A stretch of 64,000 nucleotides of DNA, taken from assembly GCA_963556195.1 (NCBI GenBank), contig CAUVYP010001193.1, positions 186,001 to 250,000 on the forward strand. The letters are read 5' to 3'. This document shows positions 12,057 through 26,700 of this stretch, one piece after another (the first letter of the stretch is position 1; each line of letters begins with the position of its first letter). Source of the DNA: Sepiola atlantica. Its lineage: Eukaryota; Mollusca; Cephalopoda; Sepiida; Sepiolidae. The position numbers and the translations under genes were made by a program. The notes beneath the pieces are model-generated. The model had not been told where the DNA came from. It saw only the letters and a program-made list of their open reading frames with translations, and searched no databases.

Positions 12057-15030
12057 ACTCGCACAACGTGTTTTTCATTAGTTATTCACGAATATCGTTT
12101 ACACAAACATCCACATTCGAAAGTCATAATTCCATGTTGTAAAGCGTAAACCTGATGAAATCAAGTGAAAATCGTCTCGCACAACGTGTTTTTACTCAGT
12201 TATTCACGAATATCGATTAGACAAACATCCACATTCTAAATTCATAAATCCATGTTGTAAAGCGTAAACCTGATGAAATCTAGTGAAAATCGTCTCGCAC
12301 AACGTGTTTTTCATTAGTTTTTCACGAATATCGATTACACGCACATCCACATTAGAAAGTCATAATTCCATGTTGTAAAGCGTAAACCTGATGAAATCAA
12401 GTGAAAATCGACGCGCACAACGTGTTTTTCATTAGTTATTCACGTATATCGTTTACACAAACATCCACATTCGAAAGTCATAATTCCATGTTGTAAAGCG
12501 TAAACCTGATGAAATCTAGTGAAAATCGTCTCGCCATTCGTGTTTTTCATTAGTTTTTCACGAATATCGATTACACGCACATCCACATTAGAAAGTCATA
12601 ATTCCATGTTGTAAAGCGTAAACCGTATGAAATCTAGTGAAAATCGTCTCGCACAACGTGTTTTTCATTAGTTATTCACGGATATCGATTACACGCACAT
12701 CCACATTAGAAAGTCATAATTCCATGTTGTAAAGCGTAAACCTGATGAAATCAAGTGAAAATCGACGCGCACAACGTGTTTTTCATTAGTTATTCACGTA
12801 TATCGTTTACACAAACATCCACATTCGAAAGTCATAATTCCATGTTGTAAAGCGTAAACCTGATGAAATCAAGTGAAAATCGTCTCGCACAACGTGTTTT
12901 TACTCAGTTATTCACGAATATCGATTAGACAAACATCCACATTCAAAAGTCATAATTCCATGTTATAAAGCGTAAACCTGATGAAATCAAGTGAAAATCG
13001 ACGCGCACAACGTGTTTTTCATTAGTTATTCACGTATATCGTTTACACAAACATCCACATTCGAAAGTCATAATTCCATGTTGTAAAGCGTAAACCTGAT
13101 GAAATCAAGTGAAAATCGTCTCGCACAACGTGTTTTTACTCAGTTATTCACGAATATCGATTAGACAAACATCCACATTCAAAAGTCATAATTCCATGTT
13201 ATAAAGCGTAAACCTGATGAAATCTAGTGAAAATCGACTCGCACAACGTGTTTTTCATTAGTTATTCACGAATATCGTTTACACAAACATCCACATTAGA
13301 AAGTCATAATTCCATGTTGTAAAGCGTAAACCTGATGAAATCAAGTGAAAATCGACGCGCACAACGTGTTTTTCATTAGTTATTCACGTATATCGTTTAC
13401 ACAAACATCCACATTCGAAAGTCATAATTCCATGTTGTAAAGCGTAAACCTGATGAAATCTAGTGAAAATCGTCTCGCCATTCGTGTTTTTCATTAGTTA
13501 TTCACGAATATCGATTACACGCACATCTACAATCGAAAGTCATAATTCCATGATGTAAAGCGTAAACCTGATGAAATCTAGTGAAAATTGACTCGCACAA
13601 CGTGTTTTTCATTAGTTATTCACGAATATCGTTTACACAAACATCCACATTCGAAAGTCATAATTCCATGTTGTAAAGCGTAAACCTGATGAAATCAAGT
13701 GAAAATCGTCTCGCACAACGTGTTTTTACTCAGTTATTCACGAATATCGATTAGACAAACATCCACATTCTAAATTCATAAATCCATGTTGTAAAGCGTA
13801 AACCTGATGAAATCTAGTGAAAATCGTCTCGCACAACGTGTTTTTCATTAGTTTTTCACGAATATCGATTACACGCACATCCACATTAGAAAGTCATAAT
13901 TCCATGTTGTAAAGCGTAAACCTGATGAAATCAAGTGAAAATCGACGCGCACAACGTGTTTTTCATTAGTTATTCACGTATATCGTTTACACAAACATCC
14001 ACATTCGAAAGTCATAATTCCATGTTGTAAAGCGTAAACCTGATGAAATCTAGTGAAAATCGTCTCGCCATTCGTGTTTTTCATTAGTTTTTCACGAATA
14101 TCGATTACACGCACATCCACATTAGAAAGTCATAATTCCATGTTGTAAAGCGTAAACCGTATGAAATCTAGTGAAAATCGTCTCGCACAACGTGTTTTTC
14201 ATTAGTTATTCACGGATATCGATTACACGCACATCCACATTAGAAAGTCATAATTCCATGTTGTAAAGCGTAAACCTGATGAAATCAAGTGAAAATCGAC
14301 GCGCACAACGTGTTTTTCATTAGTTATTCACGTATATCGTTTACACAAACATCCACATTCGAAAGTCATAATTCCATGTTGTAAAGCGTAAACCTGATGA
14401 AATCAAGTGAAAATCGTCTCGCACAACGTGTTTTTACTCAGTTATTCACGAATATCGATTAGACAAACATCCACATTCAAAAGTCATAATTCCATGTTAT
14501 AAAGCGTAAACCTGATGAAATCAAGTGAAAATCGACGCGCACAACGTGTTTTTCATTAGTTATTCACGTATATCGTTTACACAAACATCCACATTCGAAA
14601 GTCATAATTCCATGTTGTAAAGCGTAAACCTGATGAAATCAAGTGAAAATCGTCTCGCACAACGTGTTTTTACTCAGTTATTCACGAATATCGATTAGAC
14701 AAACATCCACATTCAAAAGTCATAATTCCATGTTATAAAGCGTAAACCTGATGAAATCTAGTGAAAATCGACTCGCACAACGTGTTTTTCATTAGTTATT
14801 CACGAATATCGTTTACACAAACATCCACATTAGAAAGTCATAATTCCATGTTGTAAAGCGTAAACCTGATGAAATCAAGTGAAAATCGACGCGCACAACG
14901 TGTTTTTCATTAGTTATTCACGTATATCGTTTACACAAACATCCACATTCGAAAGTCATAATTCCATGTTGTAAAGCGTAAACCTGATGAAATCTAGTGA
15001 AAATCGTCTCGCCATTCGTGTTTTTCATTA
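12057..15030 (+). repeat. Nested tandem duplication, 1,534-bp offset (13 monomers)
   Basis: About 12,057-13,496 matches about 13,591-15,030 at an offset of exactly 13 monomers. The GGATATCGATT marker at 12,680 recurs at 14,214, and the S1, S2, GACGCG and CCATTCG monomers follow in the same order. The matching pair in L2 (26,955 and 28,725) is spaced by 1,770 bp, 15 monomers, so two monomers were lost here or gained there. The two-monomer difference coincides with the chimeric monomer at 13,452-13,569. Confidence 0.8.
13452..13569 (+). repeat. Chimeric monomer (CCATTCG left half, CATCTACAATCG right half)
   Basis: The left half carries CGCCATTCGTG and CGATTACACGC of S4, but with TTATTCAC in place of TTTTTCAC. 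The right half carries CATCTACAATCG and CCATGATG. In L2 the same two alleles are separated by two further monomers (27,740-28,040). A deletion joining two monomers in register explains both the chimera and the 236-bp difference. Confidence 0.75.
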
Positions 15031-15244
15031 GTTTTTCACGAATATCGATTACACGCACATCCACATTAGAAAGTCATAATTCCATGTTGTAAAGCGTAAA
15101 CCGTATGAAATCAAGTGAAAATCGTCTCGCACAACGTGTTTTTCATTAGTTATTCACGAATATCGTTTACACAAACATCCACATTCGAAAGTCATAATTC
15201 CATGTTGTAAAGCGTAAACCTGATGAAATCTAGTGAAAATCGAC

Positions 15245-16997
15245 TCGCACAACGTGTTTTTCATTAGTTATTCACGAATATCGTTTACACAAACATCTAC
15301 AATCGAAAGTCATAATTCCATGATGTAAAGCGTAAACCTGATGAAATCTAGTGAAAATTGACTCGCACAACGTGTTTTTCATTAGTTATTCACGAATATC
15401 GTTTACACAAACATCCACATTCGAAAGTCATAATTCCATGTTGTAAAGCGTAAACCTGATGAAATCAAGTGAAAATCGTCTCGCACAACGTGTTTTTACT
15501 CAGTTATTCACGAATATCGATTAGACAAACATCCACATTCTAAATTCATAAATCCATGTTGTAAAGCGTAAACCTGATGAAATCTAGTGAAAATCGTCTC
15601 GCACAACGTGTTTTTCATTAGTTTTTCACGAATATCGATTACACGCACATCCACATTAGAAAGTCATAATTCCATGTTGTAAAGCGTAAACCGTATGAAA
15701 TCAAGTGAAAATCGTCTCGCACAACGTGTTTTTACTCAGTTATTCACGAATATCGTTTACACAAACATCCACATTCAAAAGTCATAATTCCATGTTATAA
15801 AGCGTAAACCTGATGAAATCTAGTGAAAATCGACTCGCACAACGTGTTTTTCATTAGTTATTCACGTATATCGTTTACACAAACATCCACATTCGAAAGT
15901 CATAATTCCATGTTGTAAAGCGTAAACCTGATGAAATCTAGTGAAAATTGACTCGCACAACGTGTTTTTCATTAGTTATTCACGAATATCGTTTACACAA
16001 ACATCCACATTCGAAAGTCATAATTCCATGTTGTAAAGCGTAAACCTGATGAAATCAAGTGAAAATCGTCTCGCCATTCGTGTTTTTCATTAGTTTTTCA
16101 CGAATATCGATTACACGCACATCCACATTAGAAAGTCATAATTCCATGTTGTAAAGCGTAAACCGTATGAAATCTAGTGAAAATCGTCTCGCACAACGTG
16201 TTTTTCATTAGTTATTCACGAATATCGTTTACACAAACATCTACAATCGAAAGTCATAATTCCATGATGTAAAGCGTAAACCTGATGAAATCTAGTGAAA
16301 ATTGACTCGCACAACGTGTTTTTCATTAGTTATTCACGAATATCGTTTACACAAACATCCACATTCGAAAGTCATAATTCCATGTTGTAAAGCGTAAACC
16401 TGATGAAATCAAGTGAAAATCGTCTCGCACAACGTGTTTTTACTCAGTTATTCACGAATATCGATTAGACAAACATCCACATTCTAAATTCATAAATCCA
16501 TGTTGTAAAGCGTAAACCTGATGAAATCTAGTGAAAATCGTCTCGCACAACGTGTTTTTCATTAGTTTTTCACGAATATCGATTACACGCACATCCACAT
16601 TAGAAAGTCATAATTCCATGTTGTAAAGCGTAAACCGTATGAAATCAAGTGAAAATCGTCTCGCACAACGTGTTTTTACTCAGTTATTCACGAATATCGT
16701 TTACACAAACATCCACATTCAAAAGTCATAATTCCATGTTATAAAGCGTAAACCTGATGAAATCTAGTGAAAATCGACTCGCACAACGTGTTTTTCATTA
16801 GTTATTCACGTATATCGTTTACACAAACATCCACATTCGAAAGTCATAATTCCATGTTGTAAAGCGTAAACCTGATGAAATCTAGTGAAAATTGACTCGC
16901 ACAACGTGTTTTTCATTAGTTATTCACGAATATCGTTTACACAAACATCCACATTCGAAAGTCATAATTCCATGTTGTAAAGCGTAAACCTGATGAA
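15245..16997 (+). repeat. Nested tandem duplication, 944-bp offset (8 monomers)
   Basis: About 15,245-16,053 matches 16,189-16,997 at an offset of exactly eight monomers; the CATCTACAATCG marker at 15,293 recurs at 16,237. L2 has only one copy (marker at 29,566), so the duplication arose in L1 after the large duplication, or was lost from L2. An AAG...CGCCATTCG monomer at about 16,048-16,165 sits at the join. Confidence 0.8.
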
Positions 16998-19900
16998 ATC
17001 TAGTGAAAATCGTCTCGCACAACGTGTTTTTTCACTCAGTTATACACGAATATCGTTTACACAAACATCCACATTCAAAAGTCATAATTCCATGTTATAA
17101 AGCGTAAACCTGATGAAATCTAGTGAAAATCGTCTCGCCATTCGTGTTTTTCATTAGTTTTTCACGAATATCGATTACACGCACATCCACATTAGAAAGT
17201 CATAATTCCATGTTGTAAAGCGTAAACCGTATGAAATCTAGTGAAAATCGTCTCGCACAACGTGTTTTTCATTAGTTATTCACGGATATCGATTACACGC
17301 ACATCCACATTAGAAAGTCATAATTCCATGTTGTAAAGCGTAAACCTGATGAAATCAAGTGAAAATCGACGCGCACAACGTGTTTTTCATTAGTTATTCA
17401 CGTATATCGTTTACACAAACATCCACATTCGAAAGTCATAATTCCATGTTGTAAAGCGTAAACCTGATGAAATCAAGTGAAAATCGTCTCGCACAACGTG
17501 TTTTTACTCAGTTATTCACGAATATCGATTAGACAAACATCCACATTCAAAAGTCATAATTCCATGTTATAAAGCGTAAACCTGATGAAATCTAGTGAAA
17601 ATCGACTCGCACAACGTGTTTTTCATTAGTTATTCACGAATATCGTTTACACAAACATCCACATTCGAAAGTCATAATTCCATGTTATAAAGCGTAAACC
17701 TGATGAAATCTAGTGAAAATCGTCTCGCACAACGTGTTTTTACTCAGTTATTCACGTATATCGTTTACACAAACATCCACATTCAAAAGTCATAATTCCA
17801 TGTTGTAAAGCGTAAACCTGATGAAATCAAGTGAAAATCGACGCGCACAACGTGTTTTTCATTAGTTATTCACGTATATCGTTTACACAAACATCCACAT
17901 TCGAAAGTCATAATTCCATGTTATAAAGCGTAAACCTGATGAAATCTAGTGAAAATCGTCTCGCACAACGTGTTTTTTCACTCAGTTATACACGAATATC
18001 GTTTACACAAACATCCACATTCAAAAGTCATAATTCCAAAAAAAGCGTAAACCGTATGAAATCAAGTGAAAATCGTCTCGCACAACGTGTTTTTACTCAG
18101 TTATTCACGAATATCGTTTACACAAACATCCACATTCGAAAGTCATAATTCCATGTTATAAAGCGTAAACCTGATGAAATCTAGTGAAAATCGACTCGCA
18201 CAACGTGTTTTTCATTAGTTATTCACGTATATCGTTTACACAAACATCCACATTCGAAAGTCATAATTCCATGTTGTAAAGCGTAAACCTGATGAAATCA
18301 AGTGAAAATCGACGCGCACAACGTGTTTTTCATTAGTTATTCACGAATATCGTTTACACAAACATCCACATTCGAAAGTCATAATTCCATGTTGTAAAGC
18401 GTAAACCTGATGAAATCTAGTGAAAATCGACTCGCACAACGTGTTTTTCATTAGTTATTCACGAATATCGTTTACACAAACATCCACATTCGAAAGTCAT
18501 AATTCCATGTTGTAAAGCGTAAACCTGATGAAATCTAGTGAAAATCGTCTCGCACAACGTGTTTTTTCACTCAGTTATACACGAATATCGTTTACACAAA
18601 CATCCACATTCGAAAGTCATAATTCCATGTTATAAAGCGTAAACCTGATGAAATCTAGTGAAAATCGTCTCGCACAACGTGTTTTTCATTAGTTTTTCAC
18701 GAATATCGATTACACGCACATCCACATTAGAAAGTCATAATTCCATGTTGTAAAGCGTAAACCGTATGAAATCAAGTGAAAATCGTCTCGCACAACGTGT
18801 TTTTACTCAGTTATTCACGAATATCGTTTACACAAACATCCACATTCAAAAGTCATAATTCCATGTTATAAAGCGTAAACCTGATGAAATCTAGTGAAAA
18901 TCGACTCGCACAACGTGTTTTTCATTAGTTATTCACGTATATCGTTTACACAAACATCCACATTCGAAAGTCATAATTCCATGTTGTAAAGCGTAAACCT
19001 GATGAAATCTAGTGAAAATTGACTCGCACAACGTGTTTTTCATTAGTTATTCACGAATATCGTTTACACAAACATCCACATTCGAAAGTCATAATTCCAT
19101 GTTGTAAAGCGTAAACCTGATGAAATCTAGTGAAAATCGTCTCGCACAACGTGTTTTTTCACTCAGTTATACACGAATATCGTTTACACAAACATCCACA
19201 TTCAAAAGTCATAATTCCATGTTATAAAGCGTAAACCTGATGAAATCTAGTGAAAATCGTCTCGCCATTCGTGTTTTTCATTAGTTTTTCACGAATATCG
19301 ATTACACGCACATCCACATTAGAAAGTCATAATTCCATGTTGTAAAGCGTAAACCGTATGAAATCTAGTGAAAATCGTCTCGCACAACGTGTTTTTCATT
19401 AGTTATTCACGGATATCGATTACACGCACATCCACATTAGAAAGTCATAATTCCATGTTGTAAAGCGTAAACCTGATGAAATCAAGTGAAAATCGACGCG
19501 CACAACGTGTTTTTCATTAGTTATTCACGTATATCGTTTACACAAACATCCACATTCGAAAGTCATAATTCCATGTTGTAAAGCGTAAACCTGATGAAAT
19601 CAAGTGAAAATCGTCTCGCACAACGTGTTTTTACTCAGTTATTCACGAATATCGATTAGACAAACATCCACATTCAAAAGTCATAATTCCATGTTATAAA
19701 GCGTAAACCTGATGAAATCTAGTGAAAATCGACTCGCACAACGTGTTTTTCATTAGTTATTCACGAATATCGTTTACACAAACATCCACATTCGAAAGTC
19801 ATAATTCCATGTTATAAAGCGTAAACCTGATGAAATCTAGTGAAAATCGTCTCGCACAACGTGTTTTTACTCAGTTATTCACGTATATCGTTTACACAAA

Positions 19901-20780
19901 CATCCACATTCAAAAGTCATAATTCCATGTTGTAAAGCGTAAACCTGATGAAATCAAGTGAAAATCGACGCGCACAACGTGTTTTTCATTAGTTATTCAC
20001 GTATATCGTTTACACAAACATCCACATTCGAAAGTCATAATTCCATGTTATAAAGCGTAAACCTGATGAAATCTAGTGAAAATCGTCTCGCACAACGTGT
20101 TTTTTCACTCAGTTATACACGAATATCGTTTACACAAACATCCACATTCAAAAGTCATAATTCCAAAAAAAGCGTAAACCGTATGAAATCAAGTGAAAAT
20201 CGTCTCGCACAACGTGTTTTTACTCAGTTATTCACGAATATCGTTTACACAAACATCCACATTCGAAAGTCATAATTCCATGTTATAAAGCGTAAACCTG
20301 ATGAAATCTAGTGAAAATCGACTCGCACAACGTGTTTTTCATTAGTTATTCACGTATATCGTTTACACAAACATCCACATTCGAAAGTCATAATTCCATG
20401 TTGTAAAGCGTAAACCTGATGAAATCAAGTGAAAATCGACGCGCACAACGTGTTTTTCATTAGTTATTCACGAATATCGTTTACACAAACATCCACATTC
20501 GAAAGTCATAATTCCATGTTGTAAAGCGTAAACCTGATGAAATCTAGTGAAAATCGACTCGCACAACGTGTTTTTCATTAGTTATTCACGAATATCGTTT
20601 ACACAAACATCCACATTCGAAAGTCATAATTCCATGTTGTAAAGCGTAAACCTGATGAAATCTAGTGAAAATCGTCTCGCACAACGTGTTTTTTCACTCA
20701 GTTATACACGAATATCGTTTACACAAACATCCACATTCGAAAGTCATAATTCCATGTTATAAAGCGTAAACCTGATGAAA
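16506..20780 (+). repeat. Nested tandem duplication, 2,127-bp unit (18 monomers)
   Basis: About 16,506-18,632 and 18,633-20,759 are direct copies offset by 2,127 bp. GGATATCGATT at 17,284 recurs at 19,411, the A7 tract at 18,038 at 20,165, and the rare CGAAAG after T6-CACTCAG near 18,612 at 20,739. The offset is 18 monomers plus 3 bp, the sum of length variants inside. The junction of L1 with L2 lies in the second copy, whose A7 monomer has a T6-CACTCAG left half. Confidence 0.8.
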
Positions 20781-23700
20781 TCTAGTGAAAATCGACTCGC
20801 ACAACGTGTTTTTCATTAGTTATTCACGAATATCGTTTACACAAACATCCACATTCGAAAGTCATAATTCCATGTTGTAAAGCGTAAACCTGATGAAATC
20901 AAGTGAAAATCGTCTCGCACAACGTGTTTTTACTCAGTTATTCACGAATATCGTTTACACAAACATCCACATTCGAAAGTCATAATTCCATGTTGTAAAG
21001 CGTAAACCTGATGAAATCAAGTGAAAATCGACGCGCACAACGTGTTTTTCATTAGTTATTCACGAATATCGTTTACACAAACATCCACATTAGAAAGTCA
21101 TAATTCCATGTTGTAAAGCGTAAACCTGATGAAATCAAGTGAAAATCGTCTCGCACAACGTGTTTTTACTCAGTTATTCACGAATATCGATTAGACAAAC
21201 ATCTACAATCGAAAGTCATAATTCCATGATGTAAAGCGTAAACCTGATGAAATCTAGTGAAAATCGACTCGCACAACGTGTTTTTCATTAGTTATTCACG
21301 AATATCGTTTACACAAACATCCACATTCGAAAGTCATAATTCCATGTTGTAAAGCGTAAACCTGATGAAATCAAGTGAAAATCGACGCGCACAACGTGTT
21401 TTTCATTAGTTATTCACGTATATCGATTAGACAAACATCCACATTCTAAATTCATAAATCCATGTTGTAAAGCGTAAACCTGATGAAATCTAGTGAAAAT
21501 CGTCTCGCACAACGTGTTTTTCATTAGTTTTTCACGAATATCGATTACACGCACATCCACATTAGAAAGTCATAATTCCATGTTGTAAAGCGTAAACCTG
21601 ATGAAATCAAGTGAAAATCGACGCGCACAACGTGTTTTTCATTAGTTATTCACGTATATCGTTTACACAAACATCCACATTAGAAAGTCATAATTCCATG
21701 TTGTAAAGCGTAAACCTAATGAAATCTAGTGAAAATCGACTCGCACAACGTGTTTTTCATTAGTTTTTCACGAATATCGATTACACGCACATCCACATTA
21801 GAAAGTCATAATTCCAAAAAAAGCGTAAACCGTATGAAATCAAGTGAAAATCGTCTCGCACAACGTGTTTTTACTCAGTTATTCACGAATATCGTTTACA
21901 CAAACATCCACATTCGAAAGTCATAATTCCATGTTATAAAGCGTAAACCTGATGAAATCTAGTGAAAATCGACTCGCACAACGTGTTTTTCATTAGTTAT
22001 TCACGTATATCGTTTACACAAACATCCACATTCGAAAGTCATAATTCCATGTTGTAAAGCGTAAACCTGATGAAATCAAGTGAAAATCGACGCGCACAAC
22101 GTGTTTATCATTAGTTATTCACGAATATCGTTTACACAAACATCCACATTCGAAAGTCATAATTCCATGTTGTAAAGCGTAAACCTGATGAAATCTAGTG
22201 AAAATCGACTCGCACAACGTGTTTTTCATTAGTTATTCACGAATATCGTTTACACAAACATCCACATTCGAAAGTCATAATTCCATGTTGTAAAGCGTAA
22301 ACCTGATGAAATCTAGTGAAAATCGTCTCGCACAACGTGTTTTTTCACTCAGTTATACACGAATATCGTTTACACAAACATCCACATTCAAAAGTCATAA
22401 TTCCATGTTATAAAGCGTAAACCTGATGAAATCAAGTGAAAATCGTCTCGCACAACGTGTTTTTACTCAGTTATTCACGAATATCGATTAGACAAACATC
22501 TACAATCGAAAGTCATAATTCCATGATGTAAAGCGTAAACCTGATGAAATCTAGTGAAAATTGACTCGCACAACGTGTTTTTCATTAGTTATTCACGAAT
22601 ATCGTTTACACAAACATCCACATTCGAAAGTCATAATTCCATGTTGTAAAGCGTAAACCTGATGAAATCAAGTGAAAATCGTCTCGCACAACGTGTTTTT
22701 ACTCAGTTATTCACGAATATCGATTATAGACAAACATCCACATTCTAAATTCATAAATCCATGTTGTAAAGCGTAAACCTGATGAAATCTAGTGAAAATC
22801 GTCTCGCACAACGTGTTTTTCATTAGTTTTTCACGAATATCGTTTACACAAACATCCACATTCAAAAGTCATAATTCCATGTTATAAAGCGTAAACCTGA
22901 TGAAATCTAGTGAAAATCGACTCGCACAACGTGTTTTTTCACTCAGTTATACACGAATATCGTTTACACAAACATCCACATTCAAAAGTCATAATTCCAT
23001 GTTATAAAGCGTAAACCTGATGAAATCTAGTGAAAATCGACTCGCACAACGTGTTTTTCATTAGTTATTCACGTATATCGTTTACACAAACATCCACATT
23101 CGAAAGTCATAATTCCATGTTGTAAAGCGTAAACCTGATGAAATCTAGTGAAAATTGACTCGCACAACGTGTTTTTCATTAGTTATTCACGAATATCGTT
23201 TACACAAACATCCACATTCGAAAGTCATAATTCCATGTTGTAAAGCGTAAACCTGATGAAATCTAGTGAAAATCGACTCGCACAACGTGTTTTTCATTAG
23301 TTATTCACGAATATCGTTTACACAAACATCCACATTCGAAAGTCATAATTCCATGTTGTAAAGCGTAAACCTGATGAAATCTAGTGAAAATCGTCTCGCA
23401 CAACGTGTTTTTCATTAGTTATTCACGAATATCGTTTACACAAACATCCACATTCGAAAGTCATAATTCCATGTTGTAAAGCGTAAACCTGATGAAATCA
23501 AGTGAAAATCGTCTCGCACAACGTGTTTTTACTCAGTTATTCACGAATATCGATTAGACAAACATCCACATTCTAAATTCATAAATCCATGTTGTAAAGC
23601 GTAAACCTGATGAAATCAAGTGAAAATCGACGCGCACAACGTGTTTTTCATTAGTTATTCACGTATATCGTTTACACGCACATCCACATTAGAAAGTCAT

Positions 23701-26700
23701 AATTCCATGTTGTAAAGCGTAAACCTGATGAAATCTAGTGAAAATCGACTCGCACAACGTGTTTTTCATTAGTTTTTCACGAATATCGATTACACGCACA
23801 TCCACATTAGAAAGTCATAATTCCAAAAAAAGCGTAAACCGTATGAAATCAAGTGAAAATCGTCTCGCACAACGTGTTTTTACTCAGTTATTCACGAATA
23901 TCGTTTACACAAACATCCACATTCGAAAGTCATAATTCCATGTTATAAAGCGTAAACCTGATGAAATCTAGTGAAAATCGACTCGCAAAACGTGTTTTTC
24001 ATTAGTTATTCACGTATATCGTTTACACAAACATCCACATTCGAAAGTCATAATTCCATGTTGTAAAGCGTAAACCTGATGAAATCAAGTGAAAATCGAC
24101 GCGCACAACGTGTTTTTCATTAGTTATTCACGAATATCGTTTACACAAACATCCACATTCGAAAGTCATAATTCCATGTTGTAAAGCGTAAACCTGATGA
24201 AATCTAGTGAAAATCGACTCGCACAACGTGTTTTTCATTAGTTATTCACGAATATCGTTTACACAAACATCCACATTCGAAAGTCATAATTCCATGTTGT
24301 AAAGCGTAAACCTGATGAAATCTAGTGAAAATCGTCTCGCACAACGTGTTTTTTCACTCAGTTATACACGAATATCGTTTACACAAACATCCACATTCAA
24401 AAGTCATAATTCCATGTTATAAAGCGTAAACCTGATGAAATCTAGTGAAAATCGACTCGCACAACGTGTTTTTCATTAGTTATTCACGAATATCGTTTAC
24501 ACAAACATCCACATTCGAAAGTCATAATTCCATGTTGTAAAGCGTAAACCTGATGAAATCAAGTGAAAATCGTCTCGCACAACGTGTTTTTACTCAGTTA
24601 TTCACGAATATCGATTAGACAAACATCCACATTCTAAATTCATAAATCCATGTTGTAAAGCGTAAACCTGATGAAATCTAGTGAAAATCGTCTCGCACAA
24701 CGTGTTTTTCATTAGTTTTTCACGAATATCGATTACACGCACATCCACATTAGAAAGTCATAATTCCATGTTGTAAAGCGTAAACCTGATGAAATCAAGT
24801 GAAAATCGACGCGCACAACGTGTTTTTCATTAGTTATTCACGTATATCGTTTACACAAACATCCACATTAGAAAGTCATAATTCCATGTTGTAAAGCGTA
24901 AACCTGATGAAATCTAGTGAAAATCGACTCGCACAACGTGTTTTTCATTAGTTTTTCACGAATATCGATTACACGCACATCCACATTAGAAAGTCATAAT
25001 TCCAAAAAAAGCGTAAACCGTATGAAATCAAGTGAAAATCGTCTCGCACAACGTGTTTTTACTCAGTTATTCACGAATATCGTTTACACAAACATCCACA
25101 TTCGAAAGTCATAATTCCATGTTATAAAGCGTAAACCTGATGAAATCTAGTGAAAATCGACTCGCACAACGTGTTTTTCATTAGTTATTCACGTATATCG
25201 TTTACACAAACATCCACATTCGAAAGTCATAATTCCATGTTGTAAAGCGTAAACCTGATGAAATCAAGTGAAAATCGACGCGCACAACGTGTTTTTCATT
25301 AGTTATTCACGAATATCGTTTACACAAACATCCACATTAGAAAGTCATAATTCCATGTTGTAAAGCGTAAACCTGATGAAATCAAGTGAAAATCGTCTCG
25401 CACAACGTGTTTTTACTCAGTTATTCACGAATATCGATTAGACAAACATCTACAATCGAAAGTCATAATTCCATGATGTAAAGCGTAAACCTGATGAAAT
25501 CTAGTGAAAATTGACTCGCACAACGTGTTTTTCATTAGTTATTCACGAATATCGTTTACACAAACATCCACATTCGAAAGTCATAATTCCATGTTGTAAA
25601 GCGTAAACCTGATGAAATCAAGTGAAAATCGTCTCGCACAACGTGTTTTTACTCAGTTATTCACGAATATCGATTATAGACAAACATCCACATTCTAAAT
25701 TCATAAATCCATGTTGTAAAGCGTAAACCTGATGAAATCTAGTGAAAATCGTCTCGCACAACGTGTTTTTCATTAGTTTTTCACGAATATCGATTACACG
25801 CACATCCACATTAGAAAGTCATAATTCCATGTTGTAAAGCGTAAACCGTATGAAATCAAGTGAAAATCGTCTCGCACAACGTGTTTTTACTCAGTTATTC
25901 ACGAATATCGTTTACACAAACATCCACATTCGAAAGTCATAATTCCATGTTGTAAAGCGTAAACCTGATGAAATCTAGTGAAAATTGACTCGCACAACGT
26001 GTTTTTCATTAGTTATTCACGAATATCGTTTACACAAACATCCACATTCGAAAGTCATAATTCCATGTTGTAAAGCGTAAACCTGATGAAATCTAGTGAA
26101 AATCGACTCGCACAACGTGTTTTTCATTAGTTATTCACGAATATCGTTTACACAAACATCCACATTCGAAAGTCATAATTCCATGTTGTAAAGCGTAAAC
26201 CTGATGAAATCTAGTGAAAATCGTCTCGCACAACGTGTTTTTACACGAATATCGTTTACACAAACATCCACATTCAAAAGTCATAATTCCATGTTATAAA
26301 GCGTAAACCTGATGAAATCTAGTGAAAATCGACTCGCACAACGTGTTTTTCATTAGTTATTCACGAATATCGTTTACACAAACATCCACATTCGAAAGTC
26401 ATAATTCCATGTTGTAAAGCGTAAACCTGATGAAATCAAGTGAAAATCGTCTCGCACAACGTGTTTTTACTCAGTTATTCACGAATATCGATTAGACAAA
26501 CATCCACATTCTAAATTCATAAATCCATGTTGTAAAGCGTAAACCTGATGAAATCTAGTGAAAATCGTCTCGCACAACGTGTTTTTCATTAGTTTTTCAC
26601 GAATATCGATTACACGCACATCCACATTAGAAAGTCATAATTCCATGTTGTAAAGCGTAAACCTGATGAAATCAAGTGAAAATCGACGCGCACAACGTGT

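Larger units (their letters stand above)
5758..18038 (+). repeat. Domain L, first copy of the large duplicated unit (L1)
   Basis: This segment aligns collinearly with 20,151-31,367. Marker offsets are 14,393 bp at its start (A7 tracts at 5,772, 7,423, 9,432 and 10,611 match 20,165, 21,816, 23,825 and 25,004) and 13,329 bp at its end (CACGGATATCGATT at 17,284 matches 30,613). The offset changes in near-whole-monomer steps of -118, +236, -238 and -944, so the copies differ by gain or loss of 1, 2, 2 and 8 monomers plus a 2-bp indel. Point differences are few; one is CAAAAG near 6,346 against CGAAAG near 20,739. The left boundary is where upstream sequence changes subtype within one monomer. Confidence 0.85.
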
